From the NCBI GenBank assembly GCA_023425455.1, contig JAFACP010000203.1:1-5753 (forward strand): a stretch of 5,753 nt of DNA, read 5' to 3'. The DNA comes from Pseudomonadota bacterium (GTDB lineage: Bacteria; Pseudomonadota; Gammaproteobacteria; Enterobacterales; Enterobacteriaceae). The position numbers were made by a program, and so were the translations under genes. A model generated the notes under the pieces. The model ran no database searches. It had not been told where the DNA came from and saw only the letters and a program-made list of their open reading frames with translations. Below, in pieces: positions 1 to 5,753 of the stretch; position 1 is the stretch's first letter, and each line of letters opens with the position of its first letter.

Positions 1-55
1 GGAGAAAGCCGAAGGCACCGCACGGCGGCGATTTTCCCTGCCGGGAGCCGGGGTC

Positions 56-85
56 GCCAGGGGGGTGGCGGCGAGCCCCCCTGGC
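56..85. other. Strong GC-rich stem-loop
   Basis: The arms at 56-65 (GCCAGGGGGG) and 76-85 (CCCCCCTGGC) are perfectly complementary over 10 bp, with a 10-base loop at 66-75. The stem lies about 150 bp beyond the mmuM stop codon. It could protect or mark the 3' end of that transcript, but neither side has the T-run expected of an intrinsic terminator, so I leave its role open. Confidence 0.6.
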
Positions 86-122
86 ACGTTCACCGCTGAA
101 GGTGCAACAGAGAAGCACTGGT

Positions 123-164
123 CGTGAAGTGAACGGAACCCACAGCAGAGCCGCATATTCCCCC
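123..164 (+). repeat. 42-bp direct repeat, copy 1
   Basis: This stretch matches 189-230 at 41 of 42 positions; the only difference is A144 versus T210. The shared core begins with GTGAACGGAACCC and ends in a C-run. The two copies are separated by 24 bases. A diverged third copy lies in the same orientation at 4778-4809, upstream of the AI-2E-family gene. The family is not recognised. It resembles a dispersed intergenic repeat more than a coding sequence. Confidence 0.9.
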
Positions 165-188
165 CAACCCAAAAAGAGAAACTCTCAC

Positions 189-230
189 CGTGAAGTGAAC
201 GGAACCCACTGCAGAGCCGCATATTCCCCC
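189..230 (+). repeat. 42-bp direct repeat, copy 2
   Basis: This is the second tandem copy, 41/42 identical to 123-164. It ends 7 bp before the mmuM stop codon (238-240 on the complementary strand), so it would be transcribed as the immediate 3' untranslated region of mmuPM. The near-identity of copies 1 and 2 points to a recent local duplication or ongoing homogenisation. Confidence 0.9.
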
Positions 231-237
231 ACCAGCC

Positions 238-1170
238 TCAACGCAACCGCGCCACCTCCGCGATATCCTGCGGCGTGGTGCGACAGCACCCGCCGATAAG
301 CTTCGCCCCGGCGGCCAGCCACTGTGGCAAATACCCCGCCAGCGTTTCGCACGCCTCGCCGTGATGATGCCAGGTCTTGCTGGTCGCGTCGTAGTGCTCG
401 CCCGAGTTCGGGTAGACCACCAGCGGCAGCGTCGTCAGGCCGTGCAGGTGCTTCAGCGCGGCGGTGGTGTTTTCCAGCGCAATACAGTTAATGCCCAGCG
501 CCACAATCTGCGGGAAGTGCGCCAGCGCGCTGACCACCTCCCGCAGCGGCGTACCGTCACTGAGGTGCTCGCTGTCGCGCAGGGTAAACGAGAACCACGC
601 CCGGGCGCGGGGGTACTCCGTCAGCAGCGCGGCCAGGGACTGGATCTCCGCGAAGGACGGCAACGTTTCGCAGGCCAGCAGATCGGCGCCGGCATCCAGC
701 AGCGCTTCCACGCGCGGACGGTGGAAAGCGGTAAATTCATCGGCCGTGCGCACATAGTCACCGCGATACTCGGAACCATCGGCCAGATACGCGCCATATG
801 GCCCAACCGAGCCGGCCACCAGCAGCGTGCCGGCCCGGGCGTTCCCGGCCAGATACGCTTCACGCGCCTTACGCGCCAGCTCGACGCTTTTCGCGATCAG
901 CGCCCGGGACTGCGCCTCATCCAGCCCGCGCGCGGCAAAGCCGGCAGGGGTGGCCTGGTAGCTGGCGGTGATCGCCACCTGCGCCCCGGCGCGGAAATAG
1001 TCCAGGTGCACCTCACGGATCAGATCCGGGTTTTCCACCAGCACTTTGGCGGACCACAGGCTGTCTGCCAGGTTACAACCGCGCGCTTCCAGCTCCGTTG
1101 CCATTGCGCCATCGAGGGTCAGAAACGGGTGTTTTTCAAGGATGGCGGTCAGCGGATTATTCTGCGACAT
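238..1170 (-). CDS. mmuM: Homocysteine S-methyltransferase MmuM
   Basis: This 310-residue cytoplasmic enzyme transfers a methyl group from S-methylmethionine (or S-adenosylmethionine) to homocysteine, giving methionine. The length equals that of E. coli MmuM, and the N-terminus MSQNNPL and most of the chain match it as I recall it. The fold is the Hcy-binding TIM barrel (PF02574 family). [13 protein letters not shown] (residues 19-31) is the N-terminal signature. The three zinc ligands are present: Cys229 in GINC and Cys295-Cys296 in GGCCRT. The ATG at 1170 is supported by AGGAG seven bases upstream (1178-1182). The start lies inside the end of mmuP (14-bp overlap), which suggests translational coupling and transcription from the mmuP promoter. 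Codon third positions are very GC-rich, so the opposite strand shows long spurious ORFs. The gene appears intact. Confidence 0.97.
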   Translation of the reverse strand: MSQNNPLTAILEKHPFLTLDGAMATELEARGCNLADSLWSAKVLVENPDLIREVHLDYFRAGAQVAITASYQATPAGFAARGLDEAQSRALIAKSVELARKAREAYLAGNARAGTLLVAGSVGPYGAYLADGSEYRGDYVRTADEFTAFHRPRVEALLDAGADLLACETLPSFAEIQSLAALLTEYPRARAWFSFTLRDSEHLSDGTPLREVVSALAHFPQIVALGINCIALENTTAALKHLHGLTTLPLVVYPNSGEHYDATSKTWHHHGEACETLAGYLPQWLAAGAKLIGGCCRTTPQDIAEVARLR

Positions 1171-2554
1171 GTTCAGACTCCTGGCTTTTCAGGTTTCGGG
1201 TCAGAGAGTACGCACCATAACACAGGGCGACAAACGGCAGCCCGCAGTAAAGGGCAATTCTCTGGCTCGGGTCAAACGCCAGGCCGATACAGGCCACCAG
1301 ACACAGAACAAAACCGAGCACCGGCACCAGCGGATACCACGGGGCGCGATACTGCAGCGCAGAGAGCGGCTGACCGGACTGCAGATGACGACGACGGAAG
1401 ACAAAGTGCGAGGCGCAGATGCTTATCCACACCGCCACCACCGCAAAGCCAGAGATCGCCGACAGCGCGACAAACACCGTATCGGGCGCGATCACGCTGG
1501 AGAAGAGCGCCAGCACGCCACCGAGCATCGACACCGACAGCGCCGTCAGCGGCACGCCATTTTTATTGACCCGTGCGAAGCAGGCCGGCAGCGTTTTTTC
1601 GTTCGACAGCGACCAGAGCATGCGGCCAGAGGCATACAGCCCGGAGTTCGCCGCCGAGAGGATCGCCGTTAAAATCACAAAGTTGAAAATATCTGCCGCA
1701 TACGGAATACCGACTTTTTCAAAGACCAGCACGAACGGGCTTTTTTCCACCCCGGCCTGCTGCATCGGGATAAGCGCCGCCAGCACAAACACGGTGCCGA
1801 TAAAGAAAATAATCAGCCGTGCAATGGTGGTGCGGATCGCCACCGGGATCACCTTGTGCGGGTTCTCCGTTTCACCTGCGGCAATACCAATCAACTCAGT
1901 GCCGGAGAAGGCGAAGTTTACCGCCACCATGGTCATCAGGATCGGCAGGCCGCCGTGCGGGAACCAGCCTTCCGCGGTAAGGTTATGCAGGCCCGGCGCC
2001 GGAGCGCCGTCCTGCATCGGAATAAAACCAAAGATGGCCGCGCCGCCGAGGATAATAAAGGCGATGATGGTGATCACTTTGACCAGCGAGAACCAGAATT
2101 CGCCTTCGGCAAAGAAACGGGTGGAGATAACATTGAGGGCAAATATCACCGCGCAGAAGACCACGCACCAGACCCAGACCGGCACCTGCGGGAACCAGTA
2201 CTGCATACAGAACCCGGCGGCGGTAAAGCTTGAGCCGAGCGCCACCGTCCAGGTGAGCCAGTAGAGCCACGCCACGGTGTACCCCGTCGCCGGGCCTAAG
2301 TAGCGCGCGGCGTAAACGTGAAACGCGCCGGTTTCCGGCATCGCCACGGAGAGTTCCCCCAGACACTGCATCACCAGCCAGACCACCAGCGCGCCAATCA
2401 GGTAAGCAAGCAGTGTTCCCGCCGCGCCGGTCGTGGAAATGATGTAGCCGGTGTTGAAAAATAGCCCGGTGCCAATGACGCCACCCAGCGAAAGCATAAT
2501 CAGGTGGCGCGTTTTCATGGTGCGCTTAAGCTGTCCGTTTTGTTCTGTTTGCAT
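1157..2554 (-). CDS. mmuP: S-methylmethionine permease MmuP
   Basis: This is an inner-membrane transporter of the amino acid-polyamine-organocation (APC) superfamily that imports S-methylmethionine for MmuM. The sequence closely follows E. coli MmuP throughout. The substrate-binding glycine motif GGVIGTGLF is at residues 24-32, FFAEGEFWF at about 147-155 and [15 protein letters not shown] at 218-232. Alternating hydrophobic stretches fit the family's 12 membrane helices. I choose the ATG at 2554 (465 residues, against 467 in E. coli) because it begins [11 protein letters not shown] like E. coli, has GAAGG four bases upstream and leaves a leader of about 39 nt after the predicted promoter. An in-frame ATG at 2578 would add MSIRIEGN, but it lacks a ribosome binding site and sits inside the MetJ-like operator. 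The gene is intact and is the first gene of the mmuPM operon. Confidence 0.96.
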   Translation of the reverse strand: MQTEQNGQLKRTMKTRHLIMLSLGGVIGTGLFFNTGYIISTTGAAGTLLAYLIGALVVWLVMQCLGELSVAMPETGAFHVYAARYLGPATGYTVAWLYWLTWTVALGSSFTAAGFCMQYWFPQVPVWVWCVVFCAVIFALNVISTRFFAEGEFWFSLVKVITIIAFIILGGAAIFGFIPMQDGAPAPGLHNLTAEGWFPHGGLPILMTMVAVNFAFSGTELIGIAAGETENPHKVIPVAIRTTIARLIIFFIGTVFVLAALIPMQQAGVEKSPFVLVFEKVGIPYAADIFNFVILTAILSAANSGLYASGRMLWSLSNEKTLPACFARVNKNGVPLTALSVSMLGGVLALFSSVIAPDTVFVALSAISGFAVVAVWISICASHFVFRRRHLQSGQPLSALQYRAPWYPLVPVLGFVLCLVACIGLAFDPSQRIALYCGLPFVALCYGAYSLTRNLKSQESEHVAE

Positions 2555-2564
2555 ATTACCTTCT

Positions 2565-2588
2565 ATACGTATGGACATCTAAACATCC
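2565..2588. promoter_or_regulatory. MetJ operator: three tandem met boxes
   Basis: Three contiguous 8-mers on the plus strand fit the MetJ consensus AGACGTCT: ATACGTAT (2565-2572, 6/8), GGACATCT (2573-2580, 6/8) and AAACATCC (2581-2588, 5/8). The flanking 8-mers drop to 4/8 (2557-2564) and about 1/8 (2589-2596), so the array has clear edges. MetJ with S-adenosylmethionine binds two or more adjacent met boxes cooperatively, and E. coli mmuP belongs to the MetJ regulon. The array lies between the predicted transcription start and the mmuP start codon, so binding should block transcription of mmuPM when methionine is abundant. Confidence 0.85.
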
Positions 2589-2599
2589 AAAGAAGGTGT

Positions 2600-2605
2600 G
2601 TTATA
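2600..2605 (-). promoter_or_regulatory. Putative mmuP -10 element
   Basis: Read on the minus strand this is TATAAC, 5/6 to the sigma-70 -10 consensus. It would place the transcription start near 2593, just upstream of the met boxes. No good -35 is seen at 16-18 bp; the best candidates around 2623-2628 are poor. The promoter is therefore weak, or the true one lies slightly elsewhere. Confidence 0.45.
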
Positions 2606-2625
2606 CCGTGATTGTTAACAAAAAG

Positions 2626-2715
2626 CTAGCCATGAACCAGACGCAGCCGGGCGCGTCGGGCGCTGAGTCGGGGGTGAGCGGTGAGGATCACGTAGAGTAT
2701 CGGACGCCAGGCCAT
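2626..2715 (-). CDS. Candidate small ORF upstream of mmuP (29 aa)
   Basis: The ATG at 2715 is preceded by GGAGG (2721-2725) at a 5-base spacing, one of the best ribosome binding sites in the window. The 29-residue product starts MAWRPILYVILTAH and continues with an Arg-rich tail, ending in a TAG at 2626-2628. The first half is mildly hydrophobic and the second half strongly basic. The ORF points toward mmuP and ends about 20 bp before the predicted mmuP -10. I do not recognise it as a known leader peptide or type I toxin (Ldr, Tis, Ibs and Hok do not match). The same frame is open upstream to an ATG at 2847, but that start has no better support. It could be a small protein, a leader peptide, or chance in GC-rich DNA. 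Confidence 0.3.
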   Translation of the reverse strand: MAWRPILYVILTAHPRLSARRARLRLVHG

Positions 2716-2959
2716 AAGCACCTCCACAGGCAGATACTTACAGCATGGCGCGGGGGGCGGGCTGCTTCGGTCAGTCGAAAGTAGGATCTGTCCGCACATT
2801 CCCGCCGCGCCGTGAACATAAGGCTGGCGGCTATCAGCATAACCCATTATTTATACGGTGAATTCATCAGCCATGTGCCTGGCCGCTTCTCCTCCGGGCG
2901 CATGAGACGCCCATGCGCGTCAGCAGAAGGATAAGGCCTGCCCGTCAGGGTGTGAAAGG
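2716..2959. other. Intergenic region between the small ORF and the amidohydrolase
   Basis: I see no further gene here. It contains the inverted repeat at 2898-2918, a short AT-rich patch around 2840-2870 and a GC-rich patch around 2745-2765. No intrinsic terminator with a T-run follows the amidohydrolase on the minus strand. Confidence 0.5.
2898..2918. other. Inverted repeat downstream of the amidohydrolase
   Basis: The 7-bp arms GCGCATG (2898-2904) and CATGCGC (2912-2918) surround a 7-base loop. They lie about 40 bp beyond the amidohydrolase stop codon. An alternative overlapping pairing (GGGCG 2896-2900 with CGCCC 2908-2912) also exists. The stem may stabilise the 3' end of the amidohydrolase transcript, but no T-tract follows on either strand, so a terminator call would be weak. 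Confidence 0.4.
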
Positions 2960-4417
2960 CTATGACGCCAGCCGGTTTTTATAGATCACGCCGTCCTTCA
3001 TGATTATCTGAAAAGCGTGCTCGGGTTGCGCAACCAGCTGAATATCACTCAGAGGATCGCCGTCAACAAGAATCAGATCTGCGAAGGCCCCGGCTTCGAC
3101 AACACCGAGTTTGCCCGGATAGGGGTTACGTGGGCCGGACATGGCACACAGCTCGCCATTGACACTGGTCGCCATTTTCAGGATTTCCAGTGGGGTGTAC
3201 CATCGGGTCAATTTGGCTAACTGAGCCCCCTGTCGCGTCGCCAGATGCGCATCAAACAAGGTATCCGTGCCCCAGGCCGTTTTAATGTTATGCTTTTTCG
3301 CCAGCTGATAGGCGGTATCGGTCCCGGCTGACATGCGTAACTGCTTTGCCCGCGATGCTGGCGTCGCCATCGGCACGGCGTCTTCGTCATCAAGAAACGG
3401 CTGCAGGCACCACCATAGCTGCTTTTCAGCCATCAACTGCACCGTCTCTTCATCAACCAGCTGTCCATGTTCAATACATTTCACTCCCCCTTCAATCGCC
3501 ATCGTGACGGCACGGGCGGTATAGGCATGAACGGTGACATAGGTTCCCCAGTTTTCAGCTGCCGTAACCGCCACCCTGATTTCAGGCACGGATCCTTCGG
3601 TCACATCAATACCGTCATACAGTGACGCGACGCCGCCGCCCGCCATAAACTTCACCTGCGATGCCCCCCGCATAAGTTGCTCCCTGGCCCGCAGCAGCAC
3701 CTGATCGGCACCGTCGGCGATCGCCGTGATCCCAACGCGCTCGATGTAACTTAAATTATCCGCAGGAGCACGAGGAATATCGCTCAGCATGCGAAAATCG
3801 CCGTGGCCTCCGGTCTGTGAGATAAACGCGCCGGAGGGATAAATACGTGGACCGCAGGTGATGCATTCATCAATAGCACGCTTGAGCCCGAATACCGGGC
3901 CACCCATATCACGCACCGTGGTAAAACCGCGCAGTAATGTCGCCTGTGCTTCGGCGATGGCCAACGCCTGGATGTAATTAAAATCAGACGTCATGGCCGT
4001 CATCATTGAGGGGCGGGCCATAATGGCGTGCCAGTGGGCATCAATCAGCCCCGGCATCAATACGCCGCCCTGACCATCGATAATCTTCACATTGTCAGGC
4101 ATCGCCTGCCCTGCCGGCTCAAGCGTTTTGATGACGTTTCCCTCGACAATAACCTGCAGGCCATCGCGTAAACGATCGGTGACACCGTCAAAAACACGGA
4201 CATTAATAAAAACCGTTACCTGTTCAGCGTTCGCTTCTACATCACCATGCCGTGATCCTTCGCCGAGGGCTGAGGCCACTGTTGCAGAGCTGATTGGCGG
4301 GGCTTTCGCGGCCTCTCGGGTTAACACCGTATTAATACGAACAAACGCGGGGCTGTGACAAAGACAGGCTTCCGAATGCTCAGCATCATGCGCAATCTCT
4401 TCACGTTTAAGCGGCAT
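2960..4417 (-). CDS. Metal-dependent amidohydrolase family protein
   Basis: This 485-residue protein belongs to the amidohydrolase superfamily, in the imidazolonepropionase / Xaa-Pro-dipeptidase-like branch, whose members hydrolyse C-N or similar bonds. The substrate is unknown. A composite N-terminal beta domain begins around FINVRVFDG (70-78) and is completed by the C-terminal strand ADLILVDGDP (446-455). The barrel carries HxH in DAHWH (His128, His130), the presumed carboxylated Lys256 in QVKF, His297 in TVHAY, His317 in CIEHGQ and Asp385 in WGTDT. This is a full binuclear-type set, so the enzyme is probably active. About 65 residues precede the beta domain, with Cys18-Leu-Cys20 and no hydrophobic signal segment, so I infer a cytoplasmic location. 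The ATG at 4417 has AGGGAG (4427-4432) nine bases upstream. It is transcribed alone, with no regulator visible nearby. Sampled stretches are lower in GC (about 55-60%) than mmuM. Confidence 0.88.
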   Translation of the reverse strand: MPLKREEIAHDAEHSEACLCHSPAFVRINTVLTREAAKAPPISSATVASALGEGSRHGDVEANAEQVTVFINVRVFDGVTDRLRDGLQVIVEGNVIKTLEPAGQAMPDNVKIIDGQGGVLMPGLIDAHWHAIMARPSMMTAMTSDFNYIQALAIAEAQATLLRGFTTVRDMGGPVFGLKRAIDECITCGPRIYPSGAFISQTGGHGDFRMLSDIPRAPADNLSYIERVGITAIADGADQVLLRAREQLMRGASQVKFMAGGGVASLYDGIDVTEGSVPEIRVAVTAAENWGTYVTVHAYTARAVTMAIEGGVKCIEHGQLVDEETVQLMAEKQLWWCLQPFLDDEDAVPMATPASRAKQLRMSAGTDTAYQLAKKHNIKTAWGTDTLFDAHLATRQGAQLAKLTRWYTPLEILKMATSVNGELCAMSGPRNPYPGKLGVVEAGAFADLILVDGDPLSDIQLVAQPEHAFQIIMKDGVIYKNRLAS

Positions 4418-4777
4418 AGAATATGACTCCCTACGTAATCAGTACGTTGGCATTGCCCGTTAACGATCAATACCGTTCATTTTGTCATTCACTCACTATA
4501 ACCAAAATATGCACCGTCTGGCGCTGACGGGCACACCGTCAACGATGTCGGCGTGTAAAGATCACCTTTCACCAGGCACGGTGCTCTCCATGCATTGCTC
4601 ACCTCTTGTCTGCGACTGCCCGCTAAACACCGGCATGCCTCGCGCAGGCGGTTCAAAAATTGGCGGGTGTCAGTCGTCATCGCCGATGTTGTTCCTGATG
4701 ACTCTTTATATCGCTGTCATTTCTTGTGTTGCGGGGCTGCTTGCGGGAGTAACCCTTTTCGCTGCATGGGTCATAAG
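4418..4777. other. Intergenic region between divergent genes
   Basis: This stretch separates the minus-strand amidohydrolase from the plus-strand AI-2E-family gene. It holds the amidohydrolase ribosome binding site (4427-4432), a small inverted repeat TGACGG/CCGTCA (4525-4530 and 4536-4541) and a possible short hydrophobic ORF ending at 4781. I could not find a convincing promoter for the amidohydrolase. Longer frames through this stretch rely on TTG starts or lack ribosome binding sites. Confidence 0.5.
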
Positions 4778-4781
4778 GTGA
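4686..4781 (+). CDS. Possible short membrane ORF (31 aa), doubtful
   Basis: From the ATG at 4686 to the TGA at 4779-4781 the frame encodes 31 residues, almost all hydrophobic (LYIAVISCVAGLLAG and LFAAWVIR), which would form one membrane helix with a basic C-terminal end. No ribosome binding site precedes either in-frame ATG (4686 or 4698). The frame is also open upstream to a TTG at 4482 without recognisable content. The stop codon falls inside repeat copy 3. It could be a small membrane protein, the relic of a longer gene, or chance. Confidence 0.2.
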   Translation: MLFLMTLYIAVISCVAGLLAGVTLFAAWVIR

Positions 4782-4809
4782 ACGGAACCCGCAACCGGGC
4801 CGTGTATTC
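4778..4809 (+). repeat. Diverged copy 3 of the left-end repeat
   Basis: These 32 bases align without gaps to 129-160 and match at 26 of 32 positions. The first 13 (GTGAACGGAACCC) are identical, and GCCG and TATTC recur at the same spacing. It has the same orientation as copies 1 and 2, which lie about 4.5 kb to the left. It sits about 115 bp upstream of the AI-2E-family start codon. Confidence 0.8.
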
Positions 4810-4864
4810 AAAGCACACCAGCCCACAGAGAATATGTGGCCCCCTGCGCAAAGGGGTAAGCCCA

Positions 4865-4893
4865 TTGGTAAATCCGTCAATCAGTTCTATAGT
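4865..4893 (+). promoter_or_regulatory. Sigma-70 promoter for the AI-2E-family gene
   Basis: The -35 TTGGTA (4865-4870, 4/6) and -10 TATAGT (4888-4893, 5/6) are separated by the optimal 17 bp. The predicted transcription start is near 4900, leaving a leader of about 25 nt that contains the ribosome binding site AGGA (4914-4917). Confidence 0.65.
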
Positions 4894-4924
4894 CGAGACA
4901 GTTTCTTAGTAACAGGATCAACTG

Positions 4925-5753
4925 ATGCGCTTTAACGGACTGACCAAAGGTTTCTTTATTTTCATTCTCGCCCTTGTCACCTGGGCTTTCTTCGATGTGA
5001 TTGCGCCCTATTTCTCCGCCATTCTGTGGGCTGCGATTCTGACCGTGATCTTTAACCCGGTGAAGAACCGGCTGCGCACCGCGCTGGGGGAGCGAAACGG
5101 GCTGGCGTCGCTGCTGACCATCGGCATTATTTGCCTGATCGTGTTTATCCCGTTGATGGTGATCCTCTCCTCACTCGCCGTTGAGCTGAACGTGGTGTAC
5201 ACCAAACTGCAGCAGGACAATACCCAGTTCCCGGAGGTGGTCGCGCGTATTTTTGCCTGGCTACCGGGCTGGGCCAGCGGCTTGCTGGCCGATCATAATC
5301 TCGACAGCGCCGCACAGATCCAGAAAAAGCTGTCGGAAGTGGCCCTGCAGGGCGGGCAGTATCTGGCGGGAAGTGCGTTCCTGATCGGAAAAGGCACCTT
5401 CGGCTTTGCCATCAGCTTCGGCATTATGCTGTATCTGCTGTTTTTCCTGTTGAAAGACGGGCCGTATCTGGTGCGCCAGATCCTCGACTCCCTGCCGCTG
5501 ACCGATTTTGCCAAACAGCACCTGTTCGCCAAATTTGTCGGCGTATCGCGGGCGACGGTCAAAGGCACCGCCGTGGTGGCAGTAGTACAGGGTACCCTCG
5601 GCGGCATCGCGTTTGCGATTGTCGGGATTGACGGCAGCGTGCTCTGGGGCGCGCTGATGGCGTTTCTGTCGCTGGTCCCTGCCGTGGGGTCTGCCATCGT
5701 CTGGGTACCGGCGGCCATCTTCCTGTTCGCGACGCATCAGCTGTGGCAGGGGC
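4925..5753 (+). CDS. AI-2E family transporter, partial (3' end outside window)
   Basis: The reading frame is open for 276 codons from the ATG at 4925 to the window edge with no stop. The start has AGGA (4914-4917) seven bases upstream. The translation (MRFNGLTKGFF...) has the layout of the AI-2E/PerM/YdiK family (PF01594). It has an N-terminal membrane region (about 8-45), a long helix pair (58-85), a soluble central segment (86-148) and a helix at 155-176 ending in LLKDGP. The conserved C-terminal half follows, with VVQGTLGGIAFAIVGI (220-235) and SLVPAVGSAIVWVPA (249-263). The family is usually about 350 residues, so roughly 70-80 are missing. Members are inner-membrane proteins. TqsA exports the autoinducer AI-2, and other members have been linked to ion transport or have no known substrate. 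The sequence does not match E. coli YdiK as I recall it, so I give no symbol or substrate. Confidence 0.9.
   Translation, partial: MRFNGLTKGFFIFILALVTWAFFDVIAPYFSAILWAAILTVIFNPVKNRLRTALGERNGLASLLTIGIICLIVFIPLMVILSSLAVELNVVYTKLQQDNTQFPEVVARIFAWLPGWASGLLADHNLDSAAQIQKKLSEVALQGGQYLAGSAFLIGKGTFGFAISFGIMLYLLFFLLKDGPYLVRQILDSLPLTDFAKQHLFAKFVGVSRATVKGTAVVAVVQGTLGGIAFAIVGIDGSVLWGALMAFLSLVPAVGSAIVWVPAAIFLFATHQLWQG

Larger units (their letters stand above)
1..237. other. Non-coding region downstream of mmuM
   Basis: I recognise no gene in these 237 bases, which lie beyond the 3' end of the minus-strand mmuPM operon. The region is GC-rich in its first 90 bases and holds a 10-bp stem-loop and two 42-bp direct repeats, both listed separately. 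A plus-strand frame is open from about position 3 to 299, but it runs into the antisense of mmuM. Its 65-codon ATG part (102-299) is essentially the repeat translated twice plus low-complexity residues, with no clear ribosome binding site, so I do not call it a gene. No classic stem-loop plus T-tract terminator for mmuM is visible. Confidence 0.6.

Noticed and set aside
56..85. Intrinsic terminator of mmuPM
   Set aside because: The stem is strong, but no T-run follows on the minus strand and it lies about 150 bp beyond the stop codon.
123..230. CRISPR-like repeat-spacer-repeat
   Set aside because: There are only two adjacent units, a 42-bp repeat is long and the 24-bp spacer is short for most arrays. 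No cas genes are present, and the third copy is diverged and 4.5 kb away.
102..299. 65-codon plus-strand ORF across the tandem repeats
   Set aside because: It consists mainly of the repeat translated twice and then runs into the antisense of mmuM. No convincing ribosome binding site is present.
361..1569. 402-codon plus-strand ORF antisense to mmuM and mmuP
   Set aside because: It lies opposite two well-supported genes whose GC-rich third codon positions suppress stops on the other strand. Its Arg/Gln-rich translation has no family resemblance and it has no ribosome binding site.
1419..2264. 281-codon plus-strand ORF antisense to mmuP
   Set aside because: It is a mirror frame of the conserved permease. 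The Ser/Thr/Ile-rich translation is what antisense of membrane-helix codons gives.
2880..2945. REP/BIME element downstream of the amidohydrolase
   Set aside because: GGATAAGGCCTG is reminiscent of part of a REP sequence, but the rest of the consensus and its characteristic stem are missing.
5261..5737. 158- and 141-codon minus-strand ORFs at the right end
   Set aside because: They are antisense to the AI-2E-family gene, which has a clear promoter, ribosome binding site and family motifs. The translations are low-complexity and unrecognisable.
4925..5753. Naming the right-end gene ydiK, tqsA or perM
   Set aside because: The family is clear, but the sequence differs from E. coli YdiK as I recall it and I cannot assign it to a named member without a tree.

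Overview
The window looks like chromosomal DNA from a GC-rich member of the Enterobacteriaceae (Enterobacter, Klebsiella or a close relative). The main reason is that the two proteins of the S-methylmethionine operon match, almost residue for residue, the Escherichia coli MmuP and MmuM sequences as I remember them. The species cannot be fixed from the sequence alone.

Layout from left to right. Positions 1-237 are non-coding. They hold a strong stem-loop and two near-identical 42-bp direct repeats that end 7 bp short of the mmuM stop codon. Positions 238-2554 are the minus-strand operon mmuP-mmuM, whose genes overlap by 14 bp. MmuP imports S-methylmethionine. MmuM uses it to methylate homocysteine, giving two methionines. 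Upstream of mmuP lies a run of three adjacent 8-bp sequences that fit the MetJ operator ('met boxes'), next to a plausible -10 element, so the operon is probably repressed when methionine and S-adenosylmethionine are plentiful. Positions 2589-2959 are intergenic and contain one candidate 29-codon minus-strand ORF behind a consensus ribosome binding site, of unknown function.

Positions 2960-4417 (minus) encode a metal-dependent amidohydrolase. All expected metal and catalytic residues are present, and it has an unusual Cys-containing N-terminal extension. Its substrate cannot be read from the sequence. Positions 4418-4924 are intergenic. They contain a possible short membrane ORF, a third diverged copy of the left-end repeat, and a good sigma-70-type promoter. 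From 4925 to the end of the window (plus) runs the first 276 codons of an AI-2E-family (PF01594-type) membrane protein, cut by the window edge.

The mmuPM operon is a clear functional unit. The amidohydrolase and the AI-2E-family protein show no obvious link to it or to each other. The most notable points are the MetJ operator, the direct repeats bracketing a block of about 4.5 kb that holds mmuPM and the amidohydrolase, and the small ORF upstream of mmuP. I found no convincing evidence for a wholly new multi-gene system.
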